Origin: Brasenia schreberi
Lineage: Eukaryota > Streptophyta > Magnoliopsida > Nymphaeales > Cabombaceae
Direction of reading: 5' to 3'
Assembly: GCA_036023115.1 (NCBI GenBank)
Contig: JAYKKT010000041.1
Coordinates: forward strand, 5,357,501 to 5,421,500
Length of the DNA: 64,000 bases
Position 1 is the first letter of the stretch, and each line of letters starts with the position of its first letter. The notes under the pieces were generated by a model, which ran no database searches, was not told where the DNA came from, and saw only the letters and a list, made by a program, of their open reading frames with translations. The position numbers and the translations under genes were made by a program. This document shows, piece by piece, positions 34,988-47,268 of this stretch.

Positions 34988-37900
34988 ATGGGTTCTCTCG
35001 CCGTCAAATCTTTACCTCATTTTACTGTATCTAGTCCACACCAGTCCCCTGTTCGTTCTACAACTGCTAAGTGCAAGGCCACGACTACCATTTTCCTGTC
35101 TTCTCCTTTTCCCTACCCTCCTCGTCTTCATGCTTCTCCTCTCCTTCATTTCAGACCCACTTCTTCTTCTTTGCTTGAGGGTGCACCATCCACCTCCGAG
35201 CCCTTTGACGACATTTTCTTACCTTTCCTTCAATCCCAACAACCGGAAGAAGAAGAACAAGAAAGTGGAACGAAACAAAGAGCGGAAACAACCGATGCGA
35301 TTCATCGATTCTTTAAATCCCGCGTTGCAACGCCGGATCCTCTTCGAGAGGGGAGAATCCGCCTCAAGAAGAACCGACACCTCTCTTGGAGCTTCGAGGA
35401 TGCAGGCAACGAAGAGAATGACGACGAAAATGAGCTTCTATCTGCTATTTCCCCGGAAAAAGACCCCTTGGAGTTGAACATCGATCGCGAAACAATCGAA
35501 GATGCTCAAGAAGAAGAAGGAAAAGAAGAAGAGGGAGGGGGAAATGAGGGGGTTGCGGAGGAAATTGTGAGGATTGCGAAGTCTATGCTCCCGAGCGCGA
35601 TTCTGAGTGAATTCCTGAGTCCGTATGAAGGAAGAATGGACGGGAAAGGATGCGTTTCGGTAATTAGGTCGCTCGTGAAGGAAGGGATGATCATGCCCGC
35701 TTTGTATTTCTTAGAATGGATGCAATTGCAGGAGGAGGAGACGGAATTGGTCACTCCCCGCGCTTACTCGCTTCTCTTTACGTCTTTGGGCCGGGCGGGA
35801 ATGGATGACCGGATATTGGTACTTTTCAGAAACATGCCAAAACGGGGCCGATTTCGCGATCTTCATCTCCATAACTCCATCATCTCTGCCCTGTCTTGTT
35901 GCAGAAGGTACCGTCTCCTTATACTTTTCTTCTTGTGTACGATATAGTAAGATTTCCGTTGTTTAGTTGGTAGCATCTAGCATATAAGTTCATTGAACTC
36001 CTCGGGCAGTAATTCTTTCACGCTGATATTTTCGAGAATATTCACAGATATCTTATGTAAATAGCATTTTGAAGTTGTGAACTTATGAATCCTTTGTGTA
36101 GTAATTCTTTTGCGCTACAAGCCGTAGGACATTATTACGAGTAAGGAACTTCTCTCACTTGGTGGAAGCTATCAATCTCAGCTTTCTGAGAGAAAGTTAT
36201 GGGATGATAACCCAACGTATGTTTCTGTAAATAAAGGTTTTACCGACTATGTTCCGATTTTATTATGATCTAAAATTCTTAAAATTTTATTAAGATTTAG
36301 CACTTAAGTAAATGAAGAAAATTATGATTATAGTTAAGCATAGAGGGATCAGGAGATATAAGCATAGTTGTCTGAAATCGTATCGTATCGCACTTTAATA
36401 TTAAAATAATAAAAAAATATTTAAAAATCAAGAAAAAATCGAAAAAATTCGAAAAAAAAATCTAGAAAATCTAGAAAATTTTAGAAAAAACTGGTAATTG
36501 CTCTAAATTCATATAATGCAAAGTTTAGTATAGATTGAGCATTCAACATTGAACAATTGCATGATTTGCATCCAAATTTACATATTTTGAATAAAAAAAA
36601 TGAAATATATTTACATTTTACAAATTATAATCAGGATCATCAACTAAATAATCTTCATCTTCAGCAACACCTTCTGCTTGGAAATCAAATTCTTATCTCC
36701 TTGATACTGTTGTTGCGCTCCTTCCAAATTAATCCATGCAATGTCTTCTTCGGTTAGGAGGGCATTTTCTTGACTATCTTCTATAATCCAGTCTTCTAAT
36801 ATATCAAAATTATCCAAACTTATTGGATCAAATTGGCTTTCTTGTTTATTTACTTTTTGTAATTGCCTACAACAAACAAAGATAAACAATTAGTAAATAA
36901 TATTAACGATTGAAGTTAAACAATTTATTGAATTGAATATTTAAGTAATACAACATTACCTTTCACGAAGGCGCATGTTACAACGAAAAAAAACTAAATC
37001 ATTTAGTCTCTTATATTCCAACCTGTTGCGCTTTTTTGTATGGATGTGTTCAAAGATACTCTAATTCCTTTCTCAACCCGTTCCACTACAAGTTTGGCTC
37101 AGAACTCTCACTGTAAAATCCCTAAGGTTTGGACAATCAGTTGTAAACCTATTCCACCAAACATCTGTAGAAAAAGACAAACATTATAGACATAATCCAC
37201 AGTAATATAAGATGTATTAATTTAAGAAACTTAAATACGAAGATAAACAATTTACTTGGATGTATTGTAGTGCGGTTGTGAATTGCTACATGTAAACCCA
37301 TAAAGTGAAGAGCATTATCATAAATCTTCATCTCTCGATGTATAGCATTTGCTATGTTCTCATAAGGGACTAATCTATCAATACAGTCAATGATGTCTCG
37401 ATTAACCTCACCGTTCCTTTTGAAGGTTGCTGAGTACCTGAATGATGGGTTTAGATAATATGTTGTTGCATGAATAGGCTGATGCAATTGTTTATTCCAT
37501 ATATTATTAATGATTTTCTACACAGGCACATAATCTCTCTTTTTTTCATTAAAATTTTTTTTAATGGCTTCTTTTGCCCTATCCATGGCTTCATAAAGGT
37601 AGCCCATAGATGGTTTCTCCTTACTGTCAGTCAATCTCAAAACCTTTACTAAAGGACTTGTAATCCTCAACAGTTTAACACATGCATTCCAAAATGTATC
37701 CATGAAGACTGTCTCGGAAATCTTATTCAACTTTTTGTTTCTTTTGTTTTGAGGCGACTCTGCAAATTGTTGTCATTCATCTGAGAATATTATCTTTAAT
37801 GCTTTCTTTTATCTTACAATACTCTGTACAGATAAGAAGTTTCTTGCAAACCAAGTTGCAGTTGTTCGAAGAAGCTCTGCACCTTTTGTATATCTCCTCA

Positions 37901-40900
37901 TCATACACAAAACAAATGTGTGGATGTAAATGAATTTTGTGATATCTTGGCAACACTCAGTTGTTGATTTCATCCATCTCACCAATGTCCTAAGGATGAG
38001 ATCTAAACAATGGGTTGCACATGGTGTCCAGTAGAAAGTCCCATAAATATCAGCTAACTCCCTTCCAACTGCTTTGTAGTTAGTTGCATTATCTGTAATC
38101 AATTGGACTACATTCTCTAGCCCAACCTCTTGTATAACCTTATGAAATTCTTGTCGTAAGATATCCATAGTGTGCCTCTCCTCTGACATATCTAAAGATC
38201 TCAAAAATATAAGTCCTTTAGGATAATAGATAAGAAAGTTTAGCAAGGTCATTCTTCGCCTATCTGTCCATCCATCTGCCATAATAGTGCAACCTGTTTC
38301 CTTCCATGACTCTCTCAATGTCAAACATTATTCTTTAACTTCGAACACGGTCTTGTCTAAGATCTTTCCTCTCAACTTCTGGTAGGAGGGCATCTTATAT
38401 CTTGGACCGATGTTATCAATTGCATGCTGGATTGAATGGAATACATGCATCATAAAACCATCTGCCCACTGCAAGGTCCGTCTGATCATGCAAATATTTT
38501 GGACCGATGTTAGCAATTGCATCTACCATTGCTTGAAAATGAAAACTGTTTGCTATATTGAATGGAATGCATGCATAATAAAACCATCTGCCCACTGCAA
38601 GGTCTGCATGATCATGCAACTGTTCTGAAGCTATAGCAGCACGAATTCGAGGTTGAGCATCAGGTGTAGTAGGAGGAGGAAAAAAATGAATGTATGCTAG
38701 AAGAAGCTCTTCCTCTACTCCTTCATGAACTTCCTCTTTTACCACCTCCAAAGTCTTCAGCAACCCTCTTTCTCCTGCTAGATGCTCGTGAACTGCTACT
38801 ACCAATCTCTGTTCTGGCATCTGAAGGCAAACTATCGGTGAATCCAATATCATCATTATCTTCTTCAAACATCTCCAAATCATCCTTTTGTTGTCTCTTT
38901 TCCTGTATACTCTCAATCATCTTCACACATTGTCATTTAATACCTTCTCGTAAACTTCTAACTCTGCCCGTATAAGGAGCAACTTCTTTCCTAGTTCCTG
39001 CTAGGTGGTGTTTCAACCTTGAAATTCCACCACTAACCACTCTCTCACAAAATAAACATATGATCTTTAATCTAGAACCCTCAACTGGTGTACCCCACTG
39101 CCATGTCGAATCATCAGAACGAGAATGGGAGTCTCTAACACCCCTTCCTGCCATCTCAATTGAGTACTTTAATTCAATAAAAAACCTGAAAATAAAAGCA
39201 CTTCGTAAATCCCCAATCATCAAATAACACTCAAATAGAGTGTTTCCCACTTCATGAATGCAATAAAAATCATATCCACATACTTAATAACTTCATATTT
39301 TGTCATTCAAAAAAAGAAAAATACAAATAAACAAAAAAATAACAAATAAAAAGGAAAAGAAAAAAATGAAGAAAAACACTAAAAATATACCTAAATCCGA
39401 GATAAGAGGCTTGCACGAACACCGTAGAGCACATTTTTGGAGCCTTGAACATCAAGGAGGCGAATAATGATTCTTAGGGAGCTTGGGGAGTTCTGAAGAG
39501 AGAGAGGAAACCCGCAAAGGGTTTCGGTTTGACCAGGGACCCTTTATAAGGGTCCTGGGTGTATCGTCGGGCGATACGGTGTGATAACATATCAATTACG
39601 ATATAGTATAGTGTATCGATACGGTGCGATATGGATAACACTCGATATAAGAGCTTACAATGTATATTGGAGTAGGAAAAATTGAAAATCAAACACAACA
39701 TGCATCCATGAACATAAAGGAAATTGGGTAGCATAACCCTTACCTATTACATAAAAAATAGAGTTAGTTGCTATTTAATTACTACCCCATTGAATTTAAT
39801 TAAAGTGGAGAGGAGAAAAATTTAAAAGGGAAGGGAAGAAATAGGTTTTATTAGGATGGATCGAGTGGTGGCCAATGACTAGAGGGTGGTGGCACCTCCA
39901 CTCTCCTCCTTTTCCTTCCTCTCTCTCTCTCTCTCTTTCTCTCTCTCACTTGGTGCAGGATTTCCTCTCTTTCTTCACTCACTCTTCCATGCCTCAAACC
40001 AGCCCCAAGGCCCCTTTTTATAGATTTCAAGGGGGCCTCTAGCGCCTTCCACGGTTTTGGATTTTAGACCAATATCCAATAATGATTTACCATGTTTTGT
40101 ACCTATGAGGAACTTAAATTCGAAGGAGGTGGGAAATCTAAACAAGGACCTTTAAGGATAGAGACTTGAAACCATCGTTGCTACAGTGAAACTGAATTTC
40201 AGTTAAAAAGTAGCTTGAGTACTCTTACCCACACATTCATTCCAATCCCAACGGATTCACCCTCAAGGACATATTTGGATTAGTTTAAATTAATTATTTG
40301 ATCTCTTTCTTCGGATCCTTTACATTCAATGTTGCTAAGATCTAGCAAAAGCAATTATTGATCAATGTTCTTTGGCATATTACAATTAGCAAGCTGTTGA
40401 GATTTTACATAAATTAGATAGTGCAGAAATCTTTCCAGAGGTTGCCTAGCTTCAACTACTTTCGGAACTTCTGTTATATTTTCCTGTAAGGGTGGATGAA
40501 CCACTTTAGCTAAAACACTTTTGCTTTTAGCTAGCTAGCTATCTATGGAGAATAGTTACCCGCATGGGATGAATTCATCTCATTCACTTTCTCTAACCTG
40601 GAACTACTGCTTGCATAATTTCTTAAGCAATACTTGGGTAAGTTGGCCTAACTAATTGATCCTCTAAATTTTGGATATCTTTGCAAGTTTTGTTTATTTA
40701 ATTAAGATAGGAGAAACCCATGAGTCAACTTCGCCCATGTAAGGGATCACCCTTGCATGGTCGTTCCTAAGCCTGAATAAAGGAGGAAGGTTGCGTTAGG
40801 CTTCTGACTGCCAGCATAAAACTTTGTCATACCATGGATTATACAAATTATGAGCATTGCATTGGGACATTTCCTTTTAACGACGCACTAGAAAGCCTGA

Positions 40901-43900
40901 ATGATGTGAAAAGTAAGCAAGGGCCTCTACATTTTCATTCAGATATAGTGAATCAATTGCAAAGAGGGTTCTCACATTATTGACGGGTGTTGGTAAATAA
41001 GTTAGTCCCACTACATTATCGTATGAATGTAGTGAAGAAATTGCATAGAGGTCTCCGCAATTTTAGCATTGACGGATGCGGGGGGGTAAGGAAGCTAGTT
41101 GTAGATAATAAGATCCGTATTGGTTATTGCAATATCGGAACATCGTCTAATAAATGAAGGTGGTAGATACTATGATTCGGAGAAAGATTCATATCCTACG
41201 TTTACAAGAGACAAACTGGTTTGGAGAAAAAGCAAAGGAGATTGAGGATACATGTTTGAAATTATAGTACTCAGGAAAGAAAATAGCTCGAAACGGAGTT
41301 TGTATTATCATAAATAAATATTCAAAGGATAGTGTAGTAGAAATACAAAGATATGGTGACCGAATCATGACATTGAAATTAATGCTAAGAGTAGAGGTTT
41401 TGACTATAGTTTGTGCTTATGCATCCCAAATAGGACTAGAAGATAGTATAAAGATGGCTTTTTAGGAGGAGTTAGATAAGGTGATTCAAAGAATTCCACA
41501 AAGTGAGATGATTTGTTTAGGAGAAGACTTAAATGAACATGTCGGTAATGATATCAAGATATTCATGTAAACTATGGTTTTGGGATATAAATGAGGAAGG
41601 TAGGGAGATTTTAAATTTTGCTATGATATTTGATCTCTTTATAGTCAATACAATCTTTAAAAAATGAGATAAACATTTAATTACTTATAAGAGTGGTTTA
41701 TCACAAACACAAATTGATTATTTTGTATGTAGGAAAAAAGATGGATCATGTTATAAAGATTGCAAGGTAATTCAAGGAGAAAGCTTAGTCAACATCGACT
41801 TTTAGTTATGGATTTCAGGTAAAAAGTGGACAAAGAAGAGAAGAATGCATCGAGTTATTCAGATTAAATAGTGGAACCTCAAAAGCGAGAAAGAAGGTAA
41901 ATGTTTGGAATTATGTTGGTATACTTTATGATAGGTAGAACAATATGACTATACATATGAGGAAAGTGACGAAAGATGTGTTAGGTGAATCTAAGGGAGG
42001 GGTAACGACACAAAATGAAGCTTGGTGGTGGAGTGAAGTGGTGCAAAATAAAATCAAGGCAAAGAGGGTATGTTAAAATTATATTATGCTAAGAAAAATA
42101 GTGAAACTTTAGATGCTTATAAGAAAGCAAAGAAAGAAGCGAAAAATGCCGTCGGTGAAGGAAAAGCTAAAATTTAAGAGGATTTATATAAAAAACTCAA
42201 CTCAAAAGAGGATGAAAGATATTTTTAGGATAGCTAGGGCTAGAGATAAGAAAACTAAGGATCTTATTTTTGTTAGATGTATCAAAGACGAGGACGAGAA
42301 AATTCTAGTGGTAAATGATGATATAAAAACAACAACTAAGCCTTTTCCCATACCAGACGGGGTCGGCTAAAATGATGATATAAAAATAGATGAAAATTTA
42401 CTTTTATAAGCTTTTTAATGAAAATAAAGATGTTAGTATTAGCTTAGGAGAGTTAGCCAAATTAGAAAAGTATATACACCACAATTTCTACCAACGTATT
42501 CAAAAGAATGAAGTCAAAGAGGCTCTTAAACATATGAAGGTTGGTAAATCTACAGGACCAAACAATATTTCTATAGAAATTTGGAAAATCCTAGGAGAGG
42601 CAAGAATCACTTGGCTCACAAGGCTATTTAATGAAATATAGAGAAACCAAAAGATACCTAAGGAATGGAGAGCGAGTATACTTATACCCATATACAAGAA
42701 CAATGGAGACATTCATAATTGTGCGAATTATCGAGGTATAAAGCTAACGAGCGATACTATGAAATTATGGGAAAGAATTATCGAACGTAGGTTAAGACAA
42801 GTATCGAGTACAACAAAGAACCAATTTGGATTTATACAAGATAGATCTACTATTGAAACGATTCACCTTTTGAGATGTCTTATCGAACACTTTAGAACCA
42901 AAAAAAAAAAGACCTTCACATGATATTTATTGATCTAGAAAAACTTATGATAGGTTATCAAGGGATGTTTCTTTGGAGAACGTTAAAAGAAAAAGGTATC
43001 TCATTGACATACGTAAACCTTATAAGAGACATGTATGATCGTGCAAAAACATGTGTGAGGACTTATAAAGGAATGACAAACTTCTTTGAACTTAATATTG
43101 GGTTACATCAAGGATCAACTTTAAGTCCATACTTATTTATAATGGTGATCGATGAGTTAACAAAACATATTCAAGATGAAGTACCTTGGTGTATGTTATT
43201 TGCAAATGACATAGTGTTAGTGGAGTCTAAGAAAAAAGTTAATAGAAAATTGGAACTATGGAGAGAAACATTAGAAAGTAAAATCTTTCAACTTACTAAA
43301 ACAAAGACAGAATATATGGAATGTAAGTTTGATCGTTTGGTTACTTTAAAAGAAATAAAAATTAAAATTGGCACACATTGCATCCCCAAAAGAAAAGTTT
43401 TAAATACCTATGGTCAATTTTTTAAGGTGATGGAAGAATTGATGGAGATGCTACACATAAAATTAATGAAGGTTGGTTAAAATAGAGCGGAGCATTTTCA
43501 TGGTTCTCAGTGTTGGGCAATTAATCATCATATACAAAAGATGTCTGTGGCAAAAATGAAGATGTTGAGATAGATCAGTGGTCATACAAGAAAAAACCAT
43601 ATGCATAATGAGGTTATTAGAAACAAATTGGAAGTAGCACCAATAGAGGATAAAATGAGAGAATATCGTTTAAGATAGTTTGGACATATAAAAAGAATAT
43701 CAAAAGAAGCGCCTATAAGAAGGTATGAAAAACTAGATTTTAAAAGTATAAAAGTGGTAGGGAACGACCACAAAAATGTGGAAGGAAACAATAAAGAACA
43801 ATCTAGCTTATTGGGAGTTAACTGCTAACATGGCACAAGATAGGGATCTGTGGAAACAAAGAATCCATGTAGCCGACCCCATCTAGTATGGGAAAAGGCT

Positions 43901-45669
43901 TAGTTGTTGTTTGTTTGTAAAAGGGGTAGGGAACGACCACAAAAATGTTGGAAAAAAACAATAAAGAATTATCTACCTTATGTTGAGTTAACTGCTAACA
44001 TGGTACATGATAGGGCTGTGTGGAAACAAAGAATCCATGTAGCCGACCCATCTAGTACAGTAAAAGGCTTAGTTGTTGTTGTTGTTGTAGTGGAAACCCA
44101 TGAGACATGATTGAAACCACAAGTTCTGAGTGATTTAGAATTATAGAAGTTGCCATGTAAAGTGAACTATCGATTACTTTTCATTACACTATTACTGGGA
44201 TTTTGTCATGCTCAGTGAAGCTCCTTGTTAAAAACTTTATGTCTGTGCCATGACTAGTCAGGATGATGAATCTGATTAGTGTATTATTCGCCAACATCTA
44301 TTTAGTTATTAAACCTTATTTGCATTTTACAAACCGAAACTAAATCTTATTTAGCCTCAGATATCAGGAAGCTTGGAATATATTCAACGAGATGAGGGAA
44401 AGAAATATCAAGCCAGATCATGTTACTTGCTCTATTCTACTCAATGCCATGAGGAAAAATGGTTGTGATGCCCGTGAGGTTTGGCAGTTCTTTGAGAAAA
44501 TCAGTGCTGAGGGAGTGAAAGCAAGTCCGGAGGTTTTAGGTGTGCTTGTAAAATCGTTCTGTGATGAGGGTTTGAAGAAAGAAGCCCTCATCATACAATC
44601 AGAAATGGAGAAGCAGGGGGTCTCTGCAAATACTGTAATTTATAACACTTTGATGGATGCGTACGGGAAATCAAACCAAGTTGAAGAAGCTGAAGCTCTT
44701 TTCCTTGAGATGAAGGACAAAGGCTTGACGCTTACGACGGCCACATATAACATTCTGATGGATGCATACAGCCGAAGGATGCAACCTGAAATCGTCGAAG
44801 ATTTGCTATTGGAGATGCAAGATTTAGGCCTCAAACCAGACGTGAGATCCTTTACCTGCTTGATAAGTGCATACGGGAGAAAGAGGAAAATGAGTGATCT
44901 TGCTGCAGATGCATTCTTGAGAATGACAAAGGCTGGGATCTCACCTACTTCTCATTCTTATACAGCAATCATTCACGCATACTCAGTTGACGGATGGTAT
45001 GAAAAAGCAATTAAGGCTTTTGAAAATATGCAACGTGATGGAATAAAACCGTCTATTGAAACATTCACTGCTCTTCTTGATGCACTCAGACGAGCTGGTG
45101 ACACTAAGACTCTGCTAGAGATCTGGAAGATGATGATCAATGAGAAAATTGAGGGTACAAGAGTAACTTTCAACATTATCCTGGATGGTTTGGCTAAGCA
45201 AGGGCAATACGCAGAGGCAAGGGATGTGATCCATGAATTTGGCAAGATTGGTCTAACTCCGACCGTAATGACATACAATATGCTGATGAACGCTTATGCC
45301 CGTGGAGGCCAACATTGCAAGTTGCCTCAACTCCTAAAAGAGATGGCAGTCTTGAACCTACATCCCGATTCTGTCACTTATTCAACCATGATTTATGCAT
45401 ATGTTCGCATTCGAGATTTCAAGAGGGCATTTTACTATCACAAGCAAATGGTGAAGGCCAGACAGATGCCTGATGCTAAATCCTACCAGAAGCTCAGGTC
45501 CATTCTTGATGTGAAGGCAGCAGCGAGAAACAGGAGAGACAAGAGTGCAATATTGGGTATCATCAATAGTAACATGGGTTTGTTGAAGCCCAGGAGGACT
45601 AAGAAAGATGAGTTCTGGAAAAACAAGAAAAAGAGATCAATGTCGAATAATTTGAATCGCTTGACCTAG
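34988..45669 (+). CDS. EMB1006: Chloroplast PPR protein EMB1006 orthologue (two exons)
   Basis: Exons 34988-35907 and 44361-45669 join in frame (CCR|RYQEAW) to give 742 residues. The first ATG opens a Ser/Thr/Pro-rich, acid-poor N-terminus (MGSLAVKSLPHF...), a likely chloroplast transit peptide. An acidic linker (about residues 165-190) is followed by tandem P-type PPR units, with motifs such as VIYNTLMDAYGKSNQVEEAE, TYNILMDAYSR and VTYSTMIYAYVRIRDFKRA. The basic C-terminus is KPRRTKKDEFWKNKKKRS. PPR proteins bind organelle RNA in a sequence-specific way; the Arabidopsis orthologue At5g50280 is needed for embryo development. No stop, frameshift or truncation is seen, so it should be functional if the 8453-bp intron (35908-44360, GT-AG) splices correctly. 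Family assignment is from remembered similarity. Confidence 0.93.
36650..39170 (-). pseudogene. hAT-1 transposase, broken
   Basis: Domains in order on minus: BED zinc finger (from about 39163: CLFCERVVSGGISRLKHHLAG); Ser/Arg-rich linker (38850-38720); DUF659-type core from 38324 (MTLRESWKETGCTIMADGWTD, VVQLITDNATNYKAVG, WTPCATHCLDLILRTL); ...KEKPSMGYLYEAMDRAKEAI (about 37600); HATTYYLNP (about 37460); and the C-terminal dimerisation region (37170-36960) with WWNRFTTDCPNLRDF and VLSQTCSGTG. Stops lie after REGIK, VKE and elsewhere. A short segment encoding DLAVGRWFYxACIPFN is duplicated in tandem (38402-38624). Confidence 0.85.
38402..38624 (-). repeat. Tandem duplication inside hAT-1 transposase
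   Basis: Two copies starting TTGGACCGATGTTA (38402 and 38499). The first has lost about 30 bp relative to the second. Both encode LHDxxDLAVGRWFYxACIPFN. A similar duplication of a different transposase segment is found in hAT-A. Confidence 0.85.
39760..40130 (-). repeat. Ty3 LTR fragment, promoter part
   Basis: It has the same layout as 4180-4440: a CT-rich run, CACTC..., CCCCAAGGCC and a TATA box (minus CTATAAAAAG, 40014-40023), then GGGGGCCTCTAGCGCC against GGGGGAGGCTCCTAGAGCC. It is probably a decayed LTR of the Ogre/Tat-like family. Boundaries are uncertain. Bases 40130-40712 show nothing recognisable. Confidence 0.5.
41190..43860 (+). pseudogene. RTE LINE ORF (endonuclease-reverse transcriptase), inactive
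   Basis: The endonuclease part reads FGEKAKEIEDTCLKL, KKIARNGVCIIINK and MTLKLMLRVEVLTIVCAYAS with interspersed stops. RT pieces include HMKVGKSTGPNNISIEIWK (about 42540), NLIRDMYDRAKTCVRTYKG and GLHQGSTLSPYLFIM (about 43100-43150), and FANDIVLVES. The catalytic box FADD is FAND here, so one metal-binding Asp is lost even where the frame is open. The 6042 copy keeps FADD. Confidence 0.85.
42330..42369 (-). mobile_element. 40-bp RTE 3'-end stub, antisense, with 17-bp target duplication
   Basis: The reverse complement of the family 3' end (plus strand: CAACAACTAAGCCTTTTCCC..., ending GGGGTCGGCTA) is inserted between two identical 17-bp copies (42313-42329 and 42370-42386, AAATGATGATATAAAAA). 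It lies inside the older LINE, upstream of its RT domain. Confidence 0.9.
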
Positions 45670-45837
45670 TGTTATCTGATCTTATCTGGTAGCTCAGCTC
45701 CACTTTTGGCTCCATTAAGAATCAGGAGAGAAAGGGTAGACTGAATATCTTTGGGGCTGAAAAAGCCGGAAAATGATTTTGGCTTGTTGAGAGGAGATTT
45801 CTTACAAAAAGAGTTCTTGGGTCGTGCATTTCTGTCT

Positions 45838-45915
<78 letters not shown>

Positions 45916-45996
45916 CACAGAGGCAAGGAGATCTTGATTTGAAATACTGGTGTACTTGTTTTCTTTGTTTGTATGAGCACTAGCCATGATACTGAT
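45670..45996 (+). other. EMB1006 3' flank with (TA)n run
   Basis: Presumed 3' untranslated region (45670-45838), then an uninterrupted TA repeat (45839-45913). Frames across the repeat on minus are artefacts. No clear poly(A) signal was fixed. Confidence 0.6.
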
Positions 45997-47044
45997 AAGT
46001 GTTGTTCGATGTATATCATATCGTATATCGTTTGGGTCCATGATAAATATCGTATCGTATCGCTCATATCATATTTTAATATTCAAAAAATAGAAAAAAT
46101 CTTTAAAAAATTAGAAAAAATTATGATAGTGCAAAAAATTCATATAATTTAGACCATTCTTGATTCAGGTTAAATGCATTTTGTATTCATATGGTTGATC
46201 CATTATCTATTGAGCTCAGGTTTTAGGTTTGTCATTTTTTTTATCTCATCATTTTCATGATCTTAATTTAGAATTTTATGGTTGAACAACATTCTTATTT
46301 AACTCTAACATATGATTGTTACAAAAAATATTGGTTCAAGTTTTACGTGGATTAGTTGAGCCTCAATGTGCCTTATGATGAGCTTTGTGCATGATGATTT
46401 ACATTCAGTTGTTAGTTAGTGAGTCTGCTTTTTTTTCTTTTTTTCAGCAGTTGATGTGCAAGATAGTCTAAATTTATGTTATTACTTAATATCAACAACA
46501 ACTAAGCCTTTTCCTATACTAGACGGGGTCAGCTACATGAATTATTTGTTTCCACATAGCCCTATCATGTGTCATGTTAGCAGATAACTCACAATAAGCT
46601 AGATCATTCTTTATTGTTTCTTTCCAACACTTAATATCAAAATTATAAATTAGGTTGAATATGTTATATAAAAGCTTTGTTTTGTTAGGAGACCACATTT
46701 AAGTAACTAGAATTATGAAAACAAGTATACCATGTTGAAAATTAGTATTCTGCTTATGCTTGTAAGATGTATTTAAGTTCATTCTGATTTCAGAGTTTAT
46801 TTCTGTTGTACATTTGAACTGAGAGAGATATTTTGAACTAGCACTATTTTGAAAAATATTGGAAAATATTGTATGCTGATAACCTTGATATGTTAAAAAA
46901 CATGTTTTTTTTACTTTAAAATGGGTATATCGTACGAGTGATACGGGCTGTATCGTGTGATACAGGCAGCCCGATAAGTTACGTGGCACGATACACTATC
47001 CCGTCCCACGATACGATATTATATCGGCAATACGGATAACACTG
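45997..47044. mobile_element. Internally deleted hAT (family CAGTGTTRTC), 1.05 kb
   Basis: Left end AAGTGTTGTTCG, right end on the other strand CAGTGTTATCCG. Flanks ATACTGAT (45989-45996) and ATATTGGT (47045-47052) match at 6 of 8. Subterminal TATCGTATCG words and the Phe-poor AAAATAGAAAAAATC block match the left end of hAT-1. No transposase is left. A 133-bp RTE fragment sits inside (46496-46628). Confidence 0.75.
46496..46628 (-). mobile_element. 133-bp RTE 3'-end insertion with 12-bp target duplication
   Basis: Flanked by ACTTAATATCAA on both sides (46484-46495 and 46629-46640). It contains the 3' hairpin region and the end of the coding sequence of the family, in antisense. Confidence 0.88.
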
Positions 47045-47268
47045 ATATTGGTGGCTCACTCTCTAAATTTTTCATACTATCATAGTGAACTTAATAAACC
47101 AAAATCAACTGCTCAAAAAAGTCGGTGACGTCCATAACTGAAGATTCAATATGGATAATACTGATACTGGTGGCTCACTCTCTAAATTTTTCATACTATC
47201 AGAGTGAACTTCACAAACCAAAATCAACTGCTCAAAAAAGTCAGCGACGTCCATATCTGAAGATTCAG
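47041..47268. repeat. Tandem duplication, period 119
   Basis: Two ~109-119-bp copies (from 47041 and 47160), each with GGTGGCTCACTCTCTAAATT. A few substitutions separate them. It starts exactly at the right edge of the deleted hAT. Confidence 0.9.

Larger units (their letters stand above)
36363..39643 (-). mobile_element. hAT-1 transposon, 3.28 kb, perfect 8-bp target duplication
   Basis: GATATAAG occurs at both edges (36355-36362 and 39644-39651), the 8-bp duplication typical of hAT. Ends CATAGTTGTC and, on the other strand, GAGTGTTATC are degenerate inverted repeats of a family CAGTGTTRTC. Subterminal regions are full of TATCGTATCG words, shared with the elements at 45997 and 57452. Coding is on minus, against the host gene. 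Confidence 0.9.
40725..44092 (+). mobile_element. RTE LINE, near full length, 3.37 kb, in EMB1006 intron
   Basis: The direct repeat GAAACCCATGAG (40713-40724 and 44093-44104) marks the insertion. The 5' untranslated part (40735-41130) is also present in the RTE copies at 49370-49638 and about 52520-52665. Endonuclease-like reading covers about 41200-41600 and RT 42400-43480. The 3' end occurs twice: at 43870-43918 and again at 44040-44092, after a repeated ~175-bp C-terminal segment. A 40-bp stub of the same family is inserted antisense at 42330-42369. Confidence 0.88.
35908..44360 (+). other. EMB1006 intron, expanded to 8.45 kb by transposons
   Basis: Donor AGAAG|GTACCG, acceptor CCTCAG|A. 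It carries the hAT-1 transposon (36363-39643), an LTR fragment (39760-40130) and a full-length RTE LINE (40725-44092) with a second RTE stub inside it. Sequence not explained by these is roughly 1.4 kb (35908-36354, 39652-39760, 40130-40712, 44105-44360), in which nothing else was recognised. Confidence 0.9.
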
